From positions 1 to 64,000 of the forward strand of contig JAJRQB010000013.1 in assembly GCA_024280485.1 (NCBI GenBank): a stretch of DNA of 64,000 nt, given 5' to 3'. The notes under the pieces were generated by a model. That model searched no databases. It saw only the letters and a program-made list of their open reading frames with translations, and was not told the origin of the DNA. The DNA is from Deltaproteobacteria bacterium (lineage in GTDB: Bacteria; Desulfobacterota; Desulfuromonadia; Desulfuromonadales; Geopsychrobacteraceae). Shown one piece after another: positions 42,806 to 52,612 of this stretch. Position numbers and translations under genes: made by a program. Position 1 is the stretch's first letter. Every line of letters begins with the position of its first letter.

Positions 42806-45256
42806 ATGGCAAAAAAAGAACAGTTTGAAATACGCGAAAAGCGGCAAGAGAAGAAGACCGATAAAAAGGGCGAGAAAAGGTCCTTTGCCGGTGTTGAAAG
42901 CGCTTTGAGTTGGCATCAAAATCGACGCATGGTGGCAACCATTTTGCTGATTATCGTCGCATTTTTGTTGACTTTGGTGATCATTCCCAAGGGTGGCTTT
43001 GTCCCTAAATATCATGTCCCGGGTGAAATTTCATCGCGTGATATTAAATCTCCACGTGATCTTTTGATTGAAGATTTACCCCTGACTCAGACCAAGCGGG
43101 AAGAGGCGCGGCAGGCTGTCCTGCCTTTTTATGATTTTGATTTTTCGGTCAGCCTGAATGCCATTGCCCGTTTTAAACACGGTATTGTTGAGTTGATCAA
43201 GTCATCCAGTCTCCCAGAGATAGAAAAGAGTGCAGTTTTCCCCGCCTCTGGTGCCGCAGAAGTTGACCAGCTGCGAGCTTCCGTTGAAGCAGCATTCGGG
43301 TTTCCATTGCTTGAAAAGGATTACCGGACACTCAAGACACTGACAACTGACCTCAACGCCGAAGAACTTTCGGACACTCTGCTGCAAGAGGTGTTCAACC
43401 ATCCGTTGGTCGCTAATCTGAAATTGTTCAGCACCGATCAGGCCAAGGGAGTTGTTGTTCGTGATCTGGCCAGTCAGGTTGAAACTATCTATACCGAGTT
43501 GCCGCGTGTCATGGGTGTCCCTGAAGCACTCGCCAGCAGTGATCCGATTTTAAAACAGACCCCAGGTATTAAACGTGCGCAGCGTAAAGTATTAATGAGC
43601 GTTCTTCAGCAGATGCTGAGGCCAAGCTTGACCTATAATCAGCAGGAAACGGAACTTCGTCGGCAGCAAGCTTTTGACGAGATTGCTCCGGTTCTCTTCC
43701 AGGTAAAAAAAGGGGAGATGATTGTTCGTGAGGGGGAACGCATCACCGCAGTTCAAATTAAAAAACTCAGAGCATTGCATGATATCGGGCGTGACAGCCG
43801 AACGCTGCAGATTGCTATAGGTCTGATATTTTGTATTCTGATCTTCTACTCCTCAGCCCACCGTTTCGTACAGTCGAGTATTCGTAAGTACAATCCGGAT
43901 AGTCGTGATCTTCTCTTTCTGGCTTGTACAACACTTATCTTCTTCGTTCTGGTTAAAATCTCACTGGTTATCGCCACTGGCCTATCGAGTACGGTCGAGT
44001 TTATAGATTTCACCAGCTATTATTATGCGATTCCGTTCGCCATGGGAGCGATGATCGTCCGCATTGTCTTGAACTCTGAAACTGCCCTGACTTTTTCGAT
44101 CTGCGTCTCCTGGCTGGTCGGCGTGCTTTTTGGCAACAGCCTGTTTATTGCCCTGTATGTTTTAGCTTCCAGTCTGATCGGTGCTCATGGGGTGCGTCAT
44201 TGTAAGGAGCGCTCGAATATCTATCGAGCAGGGGTCTGGGTAGCGCTTGTAAATGTTGGCATGTTGTTCAGTCTTCATATGATGGCCGGGAAGCCTTTCG
44301 ATCTGCAACTGATTTACAAAATGGGGCTGGGGCTTTTTGGTGGTCTGCTCAGTGCGGTCGTTGTCAATGGGATTATTCCGCTGATTGAGAGTCTCTTCAA
44401 ATACACGACAGATATCAAATTGCTTGAACTGGCAAATATGAACTCACCTATCCTGCGCGAACTGATGGTTCAGGCACCGGGAACCTATCATCATTCAATG
44501 ATCGTAGGCAGTCTTGTCGAGTCTGCGGCGGAAGAGATTGGAGCCAACCCCCTCCTGTCTCGTGTCGCGGCCTATTATCACGATATCGGGAAGATTCGGA
44601 AACCACTCTATTTTATTGAAAATTCAGGGGGGCAACGCAATAAACACGATAAACTTGCCCCTTCCATGAGTGCTCTGATTCTTACTTCGCATGTCAAAGA
44701 AGGTGTCGAACTTGGACGTGAGAGCAAGCTTGGCGCCCCGATCCTCGATATTATCCAGCAACACCACGGGACGGCCCTGATCAAGTTTTTCTATGAGAAG
44801 GCAAAGACGCAGGCTGACCCCGGGATGGAACAGATTGATGAGCGTGATTATCGCTATCACGGGCCTAAACCACAGACTCGTGAAGCGGCGCTGATTATGC
44901 TGGCGGATGCGGTTGAGGCGGCCAGCAGAACCTTGAGTGACCCGACCTCGGCACGGATACAGGGAATGGTCAAAAAATTGATCAATAATATTTTTATTGA
45001 TGGGCAACTCGAAGAATGTGATCTGACGCTGAAAGATCTGCATCTGATTGCCAGAAGCTTTAACCGAGTGCTCGGTGGAATTTTTCATAACCGGATCGAT
45101 TACCCTGAGCCGGTTCATATTGTACGAGAAAAGAAAACGGAGGTTGAGCCTGCCCGTGAAAATTCAGATCGAGAACCGCCAGCGGAGTCAGAAGATCCTG
45201 AAGCGTCCACTGCGAAAGATAGCCACAAGGATCTTAAGCGCCTTGGAATTTCCTGA
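42806..45256 (+). CDS. 7TM-HD (PgpH-like) cyclic-di-AMP phosphodiesterase
   Basis: An 816-residue membrane protein: one N-terminal transmembrane helix (about 45-65), a large extracytoplasmic domain, seven membrane spans (about 325-535), and a C-terminal cytoplasmic HD domain with YHHSMIVGSLVESAA and VAAYYHDIGK (His-Asp at about 591). This is the 7TMR-HDED/HD architecture of PgpH, which degrades cyclic di-AMP. The 3' end overlaps ybeY by about 100 bases. The C-terminal tail is acidic and rich in E, S and D. Confidence 0.92.
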   Translation: MAKKEQFEIREKRQEKKTDKKGEKRSFAGVESALSWHQNRRMVATILLIIVAFLLTLVIIPKGGFVPKYHVPGEISSRDIKSPRDLLIEDLPLTQTKREEARQAVLPFYDFDFSVSLNAIARFKHGIVELIKSSSLPEIEKSAVFPASGAAEVDQLRASVEAAFGFPLLEKDYRTLKTLTTDLNAEELSDTLLQEVFNHPLVANLKLFSTDQAKGVVVRDLASQVETIYTELPRVMGVPEALASSDPILKQTPGIKRAQRKVLMSVLQQMLRPSLTYNQQETELRRQQAFDEIAPVLFQVKKGEMIVREGERITAVQIKKLRALHDIGRDSRTLQIAIGLIFCILIFYSSAHRFVQSSIRKYNPDSRDLLFLACTTLIFFVLVKISLVIATGLSSTVEFIDFTSYYYAIPFAMGAMIVRIVLNSETALTFSICVSWLVGVLFGNSLFIALYVLASSLIGAHGVRHCKERSNIYRAGVWVALVNVGMLFSLHMMAGKPFDLQLIYKMGLGLFGGLLSAVVVNGIIPLIESLFKYTTDIKLLELANMNSPILRELMVQAPGTYHHSMIVGSLVESAAEEIGANPLLSRVAAYYHDIGKIRKPLYFIENSGGQRNKHDKLAPSMSALILTSHVKEGVELGRESKLGAPILDIIQQHHGTALIKFFYEKAKTQADPGMEQIDERDYRYHGPKPQTREAALIMLADAVEAASRTLSDPTSARIQGMVKKLINNIFIDGQLEECDLTLKDLHLIARSFNRVLGGIFHNRIDYPEPVHIVREKKTEVEPARENSDREPPAESEDPEASTAKDSHKDLKRLGIS

Positions 45257-45623
45257 TGGCGAATTGTCGCTTCTAATTGTTGATAACGATGAAATTCAAA
45301 ATATCAACCGGGACTATCTGAAACGGGATAAGCCAACCAACGTCATCTCCTTTGCGATGCAGGAAGGTGAAGGTGGCGGTGTGCAACCGCAATTGCTAGG
45401 TGATGTTGTTATCAGTGCCGAACGAGCTGCTGAAGATGCACAGGAAGCCGCAATTCCGTTTGAGCATGAATTGGTTTTTTTGTTGTTACACGGGATTCTT
45501 CATCTTCTTGGCTACGATCATGAACGCGGCACAGCTGAACAGGCGGCTGAAATGGAAGAGAAAGAGCGTGAAATTTTTGCCCTGCTGCGGCAGGAAGTAC
45601 TCAGTGAGCAGGGTTATAGATGA
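45156..45623 (+). CDS. ybeY: Endoribonuclease YbeY
   Basis: A 155-residue metal-dependent endoribonuclease for 16S rRNA maturation and ribosome quality control. The motif HGILHLLGYDH (HxxxHxxGyxH) binds zinc. GTG 45156 is the preferred start because GGAGG lies 12 bases upstream and longer frames run deep into the HDIG gene. The gene therefore lies inside the last 101 bases of its neighbour, in another frame, an unusually long overlap for this operon. Confidence 0.93.
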   Translation: MKIQIENRQRSQKILKRPLRKIATRILSALEFPDGELSLLIVDNDEIQNINRDYLKRDKPTNVISFAMQEGEGGGVQPQLLGDVVISAERAAEDAQEAAIPFEHELVFLLLHGILHLLGYDHERGTAEQAAEMEEKEREIFALLRQEVLSEQGYR

Positions 45624-45650
45624 TGTACTTTAAACAACAAGGGGGTTTTG

Positions 45651-46490
45651 TTGCGGTCCAATCAGTCTGAAACGGGTTTTATCAACAGCATTAAAAGACT
45701 TTTCTCTTCACGACCAGTTGCAAGCACTGAAGCTGATCTGCAGGAGATGATCGACGCTTCTGAGCTCGGCGGAATTATCGACGAAGGTGAGGGGGATATG
45801 CTTCAGTCGATTCTGGAGCTTGATGACACGATTGTTCGTGAAATTATGGTTCCGCGTACCTCGATGATTTGCTGTGATTGCGCTGCCCCGCTAACGGAGG
45901 TCCTCAAGGCTATCAACGAGTCAGGCCATTCAAGGATTCCGCTCTATGAAAACAGTCGCGATAATATTATTGGTCTGATCTATGCGAAGGATTTGCTGCG
46001 TTTCTGGGGAATCCCGCTAGAACAACTCAAGTTGGAACAGGTGCTCCGCCCTCCATATCTCGTCCCTGAATCGAAGAATGTTAGTGACCTGTTGCAGGAA
46101 TTTCGTCAACGCCGTGTCCATATTGCAATTGTTCTTGATGAGTATGGCGGGACATCGGGACTGGTGACGATTGAGGACTTGATTGAAGAGATTGTCGGTG
46201 ATATCCAGGATGAATACGATTTTGAAGAGGAATGGCTGGTTGAGGAAGAGGGGGCTGTCCTTGTTGACGGGCGGCTTAATGTTGAAGAGTTCGAAGAGCA
46301 CTTCTCTGTTTCGATAGAACGTGAAAAATTTGATACCGTCGGTGGCTATATTGTCGAAATGCTTGGTCGCGTACCAGCGCGCGGGGAACGTCTTGAGTTT
46401 GACGGACTGAAATTGTTGATTGTTGATGCTGACCCACGCGCGGTACGGCAAATTCGTGTATTTTCTCCTGTGTCAGACGCAGAGGCATGA
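45651..46490 (+). CDS. CorC/HlyC-type CBS domain protein
   Basis: A 279-residue protein with two CBS domains (around VREIMVPRTSMICCD and VHIAIVLDEYGGTSGLVTIE) and the CorC/HlyC C-terminal domain (DGRLNVEEFEEHFSV...YIVEMLGRVPARGER). There is no membrane DUF21 part. Such proteins affect magnesium or cobalt efflux, probably through the CBS nucleotide-sensing site. The start is a TTG (45651 or 45648) after a GGGGG site. Its stop overlaps lnt by 4 bases. Confidence 0.9.
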   Translation: MRSNQSETGFINSIKRLFSSRPVASTEADLQEMIDASELGGIIDEGEGDMLQSILELDDTIVREIMVPRTSMICCDCAAPLTEVLKAINESGHSRIPLYENSRDNIIGLIYAKDLLRFWGIPLEQLKLEQVLRPPYLVPESKNVSDLLQEFRQRRVHIAIVLDEYGGTSGLVTIEDLIEEIVGDIQDEYDFEEEWLVEEEGAVLVDGRLNVEEFEEHFSVSIEREKFDTVGGYIVEMLGRVPARGERLEFDGLKLLIVDADPRAVRQIRVFSPVSDAEA

Positions 46491-48025
46491 GAGCTCTGGC
46501 AAACAGAAAATCTCTTGGCGGGCTCGATATTAAGTTGCTGCCTTCCGCTTTTTCTGGTCTGTTGCTGGCTGCTGCTTTCCCCCCTGTGGGCCTAGGCTGG
46601 CTCGGTTTTTTTGCTCTCATCCCCCTTTTGCTCACCGCTGAACGCCGGCCGTTTGCGAGCGGTTTTACCTGTGGCCTTTGTTTTTTCGCACCACTACTCT
46701 ATTGGCTCAACATTGTCATGACCAGCTATGGTGGCTTATCACCATTCTTTTCAGTTATCGCCTGGCTGATGTTGTGTGTTTATCTCGCCCTCTTTTTCGC
46801 TACATCTCTTTGGCTGACATTTTTACTGAAACAGCATCTGAATATTCTGCCGATTCTATCGTTTCCCATTTTCTGGGTTGCGCTTGAATATTTGCGTGGA
46901 CACCTGTTGACGGGCTTTCCTTGGGGGCTGCTCGGTTATGCTGCTATAGACATGACACTATTGCGGCAGATTGCAGACCTCTATGGTGTTTATGGACTGT
47001 CCTGGTTATTCGTACTCTGTAACGCTGCGTTAGCATTACTTTTTCAGAGACGACTTCAAAGGGTCGCCATTTTAGGCGTTGTCTCATGTTTCTTGCTCAT
47101 TTCGGCCGCTCTACTTTATGGTCAACAAGCCTTGCAGCAGCGCGGAGAAGACTTGCCGCGATTAAAGGTTGGCTTGATTCAGGGCAATATCGCGCAGCAA
47201 AACAAGTGGGATCGCAATTTCCGGCAGCAAACTCTTGATCGCTATCGTCGTCTGAGCAAGATCGCTTCTGATGAGGGTGCTGAGCTCCTGATCTGGCCAG
47301 AGGCTGCTACCCCGTTTTATATGCAGGATGATACCGTCGATAGTCGGCAGGTTCTGCAGATCCCGCGCGAAACCGGTCGCAGTTTGCTGTTTGGTGGCCC
47401 CTCATATCAGAGTCATTCGGACCAGAGCTATAGTTATCATAACAGCGCTTTTCTCTTGGGACCTGATGGCTTATCTAAAGGTCGAAGTGATAAAATTCAC
47501 CTTGTCCCCTTCGGTGAATATGTACCATTGGGGAAGTTGTTGTTTTTTGTAAATAAACTGGTGACTGGCGTCGGGGATTATTCCCCGGGGACAGTTAACC
47601 CGTTAGCGCTTAACGGTCATGATCTGGGCGTGCTGATTTGCTATGAAGCGATCTTCCCCGAGATTGCCCGAGATTACGTGCGTAATGGCAGTGATCTGCT
47701 GGTTAATCTGACTAATGATGCCTGGTTTGGGCGTTCTTCAGCACCACGTCAGTTGCTCGATATGACCCGTATGCGTGCTATTGAAAATCGAATCTGGATT
47801 GCCCGTGCGGCGAATACAGGGATCTCTGCCTTGATCGCACCAGATGGTCAAACCTATAACGAAACCTCACTCTTTGAGGCGGTCTCTGTTTCCGGATCGG
47901 TAGAGTTAGGGTCCAGATCCAGCCTTTATCTTCGGGTTGGCGACATCTTTCCCGGAATTTGCCTGTTGTTAGCTGCAGGCAGTCTTGTTTACCTTAGGTT
48001 CGTACGGCGTAAAAAGCTTTTATAG
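46487..48025 (+). CDS. lnt: Apolipoprotein N-acyltransferase
   Basis: A 512-residue integral enzyme with about six transmembrane segments and a nitrilase domain. It adds a third acyl chain to the N-terminal cysteine of lipoproteins at the outer face of the inner membrane. The nitrilase catalytic triad is recognisable: Glu in LIWPEAATPF, Lys in DKIHLVPFGEY and Cys in VLICYEAIFPE, with WFGRSSAPRQ after it. Length is typical. It ends the phoH-to-lnt block. Confidence 0.95.
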   Translation: MRALANRKSLGGLDIKLLPSAFSGLLLAAAFPPVGLGWLGFFALIPLLLTAERRPFASGFTCGLCFFAPLLYWLNIVMTSYGGLSPFFSVIAWLMLCVYLALFFATSLWLTFLLKQHLNILPILSFPIFWVALEYLRGHLLTGFPWGLLGYAAIDMTLLRQIADLYGVYGLSWLFVLCNAALALLFQRRLQRVAILGVVSCFLLISAALLYGQQALQQRGEDLPRLKVGLIQGNIAQQNKWDRNFRQQTLDRYRRLSKIASDEGAELLIWPEAATPFYMQDDTVDSRQVLQIPRETGRSLLFGGPSYQSHSDQSYSYHNSAFLLGPDGLSKGRSDKIHLVPFGEYVPLGKLLFFVNKLVTGVGDYSPGTVNPLALNGHDLGVLICYEAIFPEIARDYVRNGSDLLVNLTNDAWFGRSSAPRQLLDMTRMRAIENRIWIARAANTGISALIAPDGQTYNETSLFEAVSVSGSVELGSRSSLYLRVGDIFPGICLLLAAGSLVYLRFVRRKKLL

Positions 48026-48077
48026 ACCCAAAGTTACATCCCAATCTCTTTCTTGACTAAAAAAGTATAGTAAGTAT

Positions 48078-48106
48078 TTGACAGCGTTCCTTGCGCTGTA
48101 TATATT
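48078..48106 (+). promoter_or_regulatory. Sigma-70-like promoter of the aap operon
   Basis: TTGACA (48078-48083) and TATATT (48101-48106) are 17 bases apart, nearly the consensus. The start of aapJ is 169 bases further on, so there is a long untranslated leader of about 160 bases in which I recognise no known riboswitch. Confidence 0.7.
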
Positions 48107-48274
48107 TTCATGGAACAGTGTTTTGTTCTGTCTAAACAATTAATGATTTTCAATGTTTAGCAAGCATCTTGCAGTTCCAGAAATTGTGGTATTATTCAAG
48201 TTCAGTATTTCTCGGTTCTCTCTGCCGAAGGGTAAGGGCCCTGAGGCACCACTAAACTATGAGGAGGATAGAAA

Positions 48275-49294
48275 ATGCGATTTGCTAGATTGATTGCTCT
48301 GGTTGCAGTAGTATCACTACTTTGCGGCGGGCTGGCTTTTGCCGGCAAGGATTTGGATGCGGTCGTTAAGAAAGGCTTCATTCAGGCCGGTGTCAATGGT
48401 GGGGTTTTCGGTTTCGGCATGCCTGACTCCAAAGGTGTCTGGAAAGGGCTTGACGTTGATACTGCACGTGCTGTAGCTGCTGCAATTTTTGGAGATGCCA
48501 GCAAGGTTAAATTTACTCCTCTGACGGCTCAACAACGCTTCACTGCTCTCCAGTCGGGTGAGATTGATCTGTTGACCCGAAATGCAACCCGCACCCTGAG
48601 TCGTGAAACCAAGCTTGGATTGAATTTTGTTACGGTTAACTATTATGATGGTCAAGGCTTTTTGATTCCTAAAAAACTCGGAGTTAAAAGTGCTAAAGAG
48701 CTTGATGGTGCCACGGTTTGCGTCCTGCCCGGCACGACCACTGAACAGAATGCTGCTGACTACTTCCGTAGCAATAATATGAAATGGAAGCCGGTTGTTA
48801 TTGAAAACACCACGGAACTGGCTAAAACCTTTTTCGCGGGCCGCTGCGATGTGTTGACCTCTGATGCTTCCCAACTCGCGGGAACTCGGGCTGTGGCCCC
48901 CAAGCCTGATGATTACACTATTCTGCCTGAAATTATCTCCAAAGAACCACTCGCTCCTGCTGTACGCCATGGTGATGACAAGTTTATGGATATCGTTGAC
49001 TTCTCGGTGTTAGCCATGATCAATGCTGAAGAGCTAGGGATTACTTCGAAGAATGTCGATTCAATGCTGAAGAGCAAGAATCCGGTTATCCAACGTTTTC
49101 TCGGCGTTACGGCTGGTAACGGTGCGGCTCTCGGGCTGGATGAGAAATGGGCTTACAATATCATTAAGCAGGTTGGAAACTACGGTGAGGTGTTTGAACG
49201 CAATGTTGGCGTAAATACATCGCTTGGTATTGAGCGCGGTCTCAATGCGCTGTGGACCAATGGTGGGCTGATGTATTCACCGCCTTTCAAATAA
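48275..49294 (+). CDS. aapJ: General L-amino acid ABC transporter binding protein AapJ
   Basis: A 339-residue periplasmic binding protein of the AapJ/BztA group: signal peptide (1-23, ending LAFAGKD), then the family pattern QAGVNGGVFGFGMPDSKGVW and ALQSGEIDLLTRNATRTLSR. It captures a broad range of L-amino acids. GGAGG precedes the start. A perfect hairpin terminator at 49308-49342 lies between it and aapQ, which would make the binding protein more abundant than the membrane subunits. Confidence 0.94.
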   Translation: MRFARLIALVAVVSLLCGGLAFAGKDLDAVVKKGFIQAGVNGGVFGFGMPDSKGVWKGLDVDTARAVAAAIFGDASKVKFTPLTAQQRFTALQSGEIDLLTRNATRTLSRETKLGLNFVTVNYYDGQGFLIPKKLGVKSAKELDGATVCVLPGTTTEQNAADYFRSNNMKWKPVVIENTTELAKTFFAGRCDVLTSDASQLAGTRAVAPKPDDYTILPEIISKEPLAPAVRHGDDKFMDIVDFSVLAMINAEELGITSKNVDSMLKSKNPVIQRFLGVTAGNGAALGLDEKWAYNIIKQVGNYGEVFERNVGVNTSLGIERGLNALWTNGGLMYSPPFK

Positions 49295-49307
49295 CTTTTT
49301 TGTACAT

Positions 49308-49342
49308 ACGGGGAGACGTTATCGACAGCGTCTCCCCGTTTT
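49308..49342 (+). terminator. Hairpin terminator between aapJ and aapQ
   Basis: ACGGGGAGACG (49308-49318) and CGTCTCCCCGT (49329-49339) form a perfect 11-bp stem around a 10-base loop, followed by a run of T (49339-49342). It lies right after the binding-protein gene and would trim transcription into the permease genes. Confidence 0.8.
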
Positions 49343-49384
49343 CATCTGACAATTTCTAATTAATAATCGTGGAAAGAGCTCCTT

Positions 49385-50578
49385 TTGAATACTCCGACTG
49401 CTGGCACAACTGCCGATCTGCCGCCGAATGTACCTTTTTGGCGCGATCCCGACAAAAGAGGGATGGTGTTCCAGATTGTCGTGTTGCTCCTTGCCATCGG
49501 TATTGGTTACTTTCTTTTTTCAAATACTCAGGCCAACCTTGAACGTCAGTCGATTGCGACCGGTTTCGGCTTCCTGCAAAACGAGGCAGGTTTCGAGATT
49601 GGTGAAACGACGATAGAATATTCATCGGCTGACAGCTATGGCCGGGCGCTGTTTGCTGGAGCGCTCAACACGCTCAAGGTCTCTTTCATCGGTATTGTCT
49701 TTACCCTTCTTCTTGGAACGATTGTCGGTATTGCTCGCATCTCTCACAACTGGCTGGTGTCACGCCTGTCCGGTGCGTTTATTGAGGTGATGCAGCATAT
49801 TCCTATTCTGCTGCAACTTTTTTTCTGGTACGCCCTGTTTTACGAAGCCTTCCCCTCGCCAAGACAGGCACTCAATCCATTCCCTGGGGTCTTTTTGTGT
49901 AACAGGGGACTGATTTTTGGAGTGCCAGTTGATCACCCTTCTCACGGTGGAATGTTGATTGCGCTATTTGTCGGAATCATCGGTTGGTGGCTGCTGGTGC
50001 GTTGGGGCCGCAAGACTCAGGAGAGTACCGGGCGGATTCTGCCGGTCCATCGTTTAGGGATGGGTGCCTGTGTGCTCTTGCCACTGCTGGTCTGGATGCT
50101 GGCTGGGGCACCGACTGCGATGAGTATCCCATCACTTCAGGGCTTCAATTTCCTTGGCGGAGTCACAGTCAGCCCGGAATTCAGCGCATTGTTGTTGGGG
50201 CTGGTCCTCTATACTTCAGCCTTTGTGGCCGAGATTGTGCGCGCCGGTATCCAGTCAGTTTCTCGCGGTCAGGTCGAAGCGGCAATGTCGATCGGACTGC
50301 GACCGGGGCAGGTGTTACGTCTGGTGATACTACCTCAGGCCTTGCGGGTGATTATTCCGCCCTTGACCAGCCAGATGCTCAATCTGACCAAGAATAGTTC
50401 CCTGGCAATCGCTATCGGTTACAGTGATTTTGTCTCGGTTGCAAATACCACGATAAATCAGACTGGACAGGCGATTGAAGGGGTAGCGCTAATCATGGTT
50501 ATCTATCTTTTCTTCAGCCTTACGACCTCAGTCTTTATGAATTGGTATAACAAGAACATGGCGCTGGTGGAGAGGTAA
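49385..50578 (+). CDS. aapQ: General L-amino acid ABC transporter permease AapQ
   Basis: A 397-residue polar amino-acid permease (HisM/AapQ family). About eight membrane segments surround the EAA loop; the visible motif is AAMSIGLRPGQVLRLVILPQ. An N-terminal extension of about 60 residues is typical for AapQ. The TTG at 49385 is the only reasonable start. The stop is followed 1 base later by aapM. Confidence 0.92.
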   Translation: MNTPTAGTTADLPPNVPFWRDPDKRGMVFQIVVLLLAIGIGYFLFSNTQANLERQSIATGFGFLQNEAGFEIGETTIEYSSADSYGRALFAGALNTLKVSFIGIVFTLLLGTIVGIARISHNWLVSRLSGAFIEVMQHIPILLQLFFWYALFYEAFPSPRQALNPFPGVFLCNRGLIFGVPVDHPSHGGMLIALFVGIIGWWLLVRWGRKTQESTGRILPVHRLGMGACVLLPLLVWMLAGAPTAMSIPSLQGFNFLGGVTVSPEFSALLLGLVLYTSAFVAEIVRAGIQSVSRGQVEAAMSIGLRPGQVLRLVILPQALRVIIPPLTSQMLNLTKNSSLAIAIGYSDFVSVANTTINQTGQAIEGVALIMVIYLFFSLTTSVFMNWYNKNMALVER

Positions 50579-50579
50579 T

Positions 50580-51677
50580 ATGATGAGTGATTCGATTACC
50601 AATACCGCTGGTGAACAGATGAAGCCGCCGAAACGTAATGTTGGTGTCTACGGTTGGTTGCGTGAGAACCTGTTTAACAACTGGTTTAATTCGCTGCTGA
50701 CGCTGCTTATTATGTATGGATTGTGGATCACTTGCATACCCTTTATCCGCTGGGTATTTATCGACAGCCTCTGGTACAGTAGCGCTGAAGCTTGTCGTGA
50801 TATCAAGGGGGCATGTTGGTCGATCATCCCACAGAATGTCAGCTTTATCTTCTTTGGTTTCTTCCCCGAAGATCAGCAATGGCGACCCCTTATGGCGATG
50901 CTGTTGCTATTCGCTCTGGTTTTTTATTCTAAAGATCGCGCACACTGGAAACGGTCGCTCGGAGTTTATTGGCTGTTCGGTCTGGTTATCATGGGCACTC
51001 TGATGCACGGCGGCGTTTTCGGCATGCCAGTGGTCGAGACCGACAAGTGGAGCGGTTTTCCTCTGACCTTGATGCTTGCGCTGTTCGGCATGGTCTTCGC
51101 CTATCCGCTGGGGGTTCTTCTGGCGCTGGGACGCCGTTCAAAGTTAACCGGCATCAAGTCGCTCTGTGTGGTTTATATCGAATTAATGCGCGGGGTCCCG
51201 CTGATCAGTCTGCTCTTCATGTCTTCGGTGATGTTTCCACTCTTTCTTCCTGAAGGCTTCACCATCGATAAGGTGTTGCGTGCTCAGGTTGCAATCATCC
51301 TGTTTACTGCAGCCTATATCGCTGAGGTGGTCCGTGGCGGGTTACAGGCGATCCCTAAAGGGCAATACGAGGCTGCCGATTCTTTAGGCCTTAGCTATGG
51401 CAAAACGATGCGCTTGATTATCCTGCCGCAAGCGCTGAAAATCGTCATTCCACCATCGGTCGGGATTTTGATTTCCGCCTTTAAAGACACTTCTCTGGTC
51501 GTGATTATTGCGCTCTACGATGTTCTGACTACCACTAAGGTTACCTTGTCGAACCCGAAGTGGATGGGCTTTTCCAGCGAGGCGTACATGTTTTTGGCGG
51601 TACTTTACTTTGTTTGCTGCTATGCGATGTCGAGTTACAGTCGTAAGCTTGAAAAAGACCTTCATACCGGTCTTTAG
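50580..51677 (+). CDS. aapM: General L-amino acid ABC transporter permease AapM
   Basis: A 365-residue inner-membrane permease, partner of AapQ, with a comparable EAA loop ([20 protein letters not shown]) and a short N-terminal cytoplasmic part. It starts with ATG at 50580, right after aapQ, with GAGG upstream. The overall length is at the lower end for AapM. Confidence 0.92.
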   Translation: MMSDSITNTAGEQMKPPKRNVGVYGWLRENLFNNWFNSLLTLLIMYGLWITCIPFIRWVFIDSLWYSSAEACRDIKGACWSIIPQNVSFIFFGFFPEDQQWRPLMAMLLLFALVFYSKDRAHWKRSLGVYWLFGLVIMGTLMHGGVFGMPVVETDKWSGFPLTLMLALFGMVFAYPLGVLLALGRRSKLTGIKSLCVVYIELMRGVPLISLLFMSSVMFPLFLPEGFTIDKVLRAQVAIILFTAAYIAEVVRGGLQAIPKGQYEAADSLGLSYGKTMRLIILPQALKIVIPPSVGILISAFKDTSLVVIIALYDVLTTTKVTLSNPKWMGFSSEAYMFLAVLYFVCCYAMSSYSRKLEKDLHTGL

Positions 51678-51718
51678 TGACCGCACGAGCCTTTAAGGCG
51701 ATACGGGACGGATATCTT

Positions 51719-52486
51719 ATGAATGACCAGGCATCTACAACTCAGGGCATGGCCGAGAAGCCGATCATCGAAGTGATCGGTATGCATAAATGGTTTGGCG
51801 ATTTTCATGTGCTGCAGGATATCAATCTGCAGGTGAAGAATGGTGAACGGATCGTTATCTGCGGGCCGTCCGGATCGGGCAAGTCGACCCTGATCCGCTG
51901 CATAAATCGATTGGAAGAACATCAGAAGGGGCGGATCATCATCGATGGCACTGAACTGACCAACGATATAAAAAATATCGAGAAGGTGCGTGCCGAAGTC
52001 GGGATGGTTTTTCAGCACTTCAACCTTTTTCCCCATCTGACGATCGTTGAAAATCTGACACTCGGCCCGATCTGGGTGCGCAAGACCCCGAAGAAAGATG
52101 CTGAAGAAGCGGCGATGAAGTATCTGGAGAAGGTCAAAATTGCAGAACAGGCCGCGAAGTTCCCAGGCCAACTCTCTGGTGGACAGCAACAACGGGTGGC
52201 GATCGCGCGCAGCCTGTGCATGAATCCCAATGTCATGCTGTTTGATGAACCGACCTCAGCTCTCGATCCTGAAATGATCAAGGAAGTTCTCGACGTTATG
52301 ATCGATCTTGCCGAAGAGGGGATGACGATGCTGGTTGTCACCCATGAGATGGGCTTCGCCAAGAGCGTCGCCGACCGGGTGATGTTTATGGATGAAGGAC
52401 AGATCGTTGAGCAGAACACGCCTCACGAGTTTTTCGACAATCCTCAGAATGAGCGGACTCAGCTTTTCTTGAGTCAGATCTTGTAA
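51719..52486 (+). CDS. aapP: General L-amino acid ABC transporter ATP-binding protein AapP
   Basis: A 255-residue ABC ATPase. Walker A is GPSGSGKST, signature [10 protein letters not shown], Walker [15 protein letters not shown] and the H-loop lies in [10 protein letters not shown] 51719 is favoured because the mature domain starts a few residues later; an in-frame GTG at 51677 directly at the aapM stop is possible. It drives the AapJQM importer. Confidence 0.93.
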   Translation: MNDQASTTQGMAEKPIIEVIGMHKWFGDFHVLQDINLQVKNGERIVICGPSGSGKSTLIRCINRLEEHQKGRIIIDGTELTNDIKNIEKVRAEVGMVFQHFNLFPHLTIVENLTLGPIWVRKTPKKDAEEAAMKYLEKVKIAEQAAKFPGQLSGGQQQRVAIARSLCMNPNVMLFDEPTSALDPEMIKEVLDVMIDLAEEGMTMLVVTHEMGFAKSVADRVMFMDEGQIVEQNTPHEFFDNPQNERTQLFLSQIL

Positions 52487-52494
52487 ACCTTGAA

Positions 52495-52612
52495 CCTTGA
52501 AGCGTGAAGCGTGAGACGTGAAAAGAGAATAATTAAAAGCAAAGACCGCCTGACGTTCAAGCGGTCTGTGCTTTTTCTGCTTCTGTTTTTTCTCACTTCT
52601 AGCTTCTTGGCT
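52495..52612. repeat. Inverted-repeat element of about 115 bp containing a terminator
   Basis: The left arm (52495-52549) and right arm (52561-52612) are imperfect reverse complements. The core is AGACCGC (52543-52549) with GCGGTCT (52561-52567), extended by AAAAGC and GCTTTT, which forms a terminator after aapP usable in both directions. Outer arms: TTGAAGCGTGAAGCGTGAGA on the left, TCTCACTTCTAGCTTCTTGG on the right. The left arm also holds a short tandem repeat (GAAGCGT twice). It looks like a REP- or MITE-like genome repeat. Confidence 0.6.

Noticed and set aside
48107-48274. Riboswitch in the long aapJ leader
   Set aside because: The leader has a GGGCCC palindrome but none of the core motifs of amino-acid or other known riboswitches.
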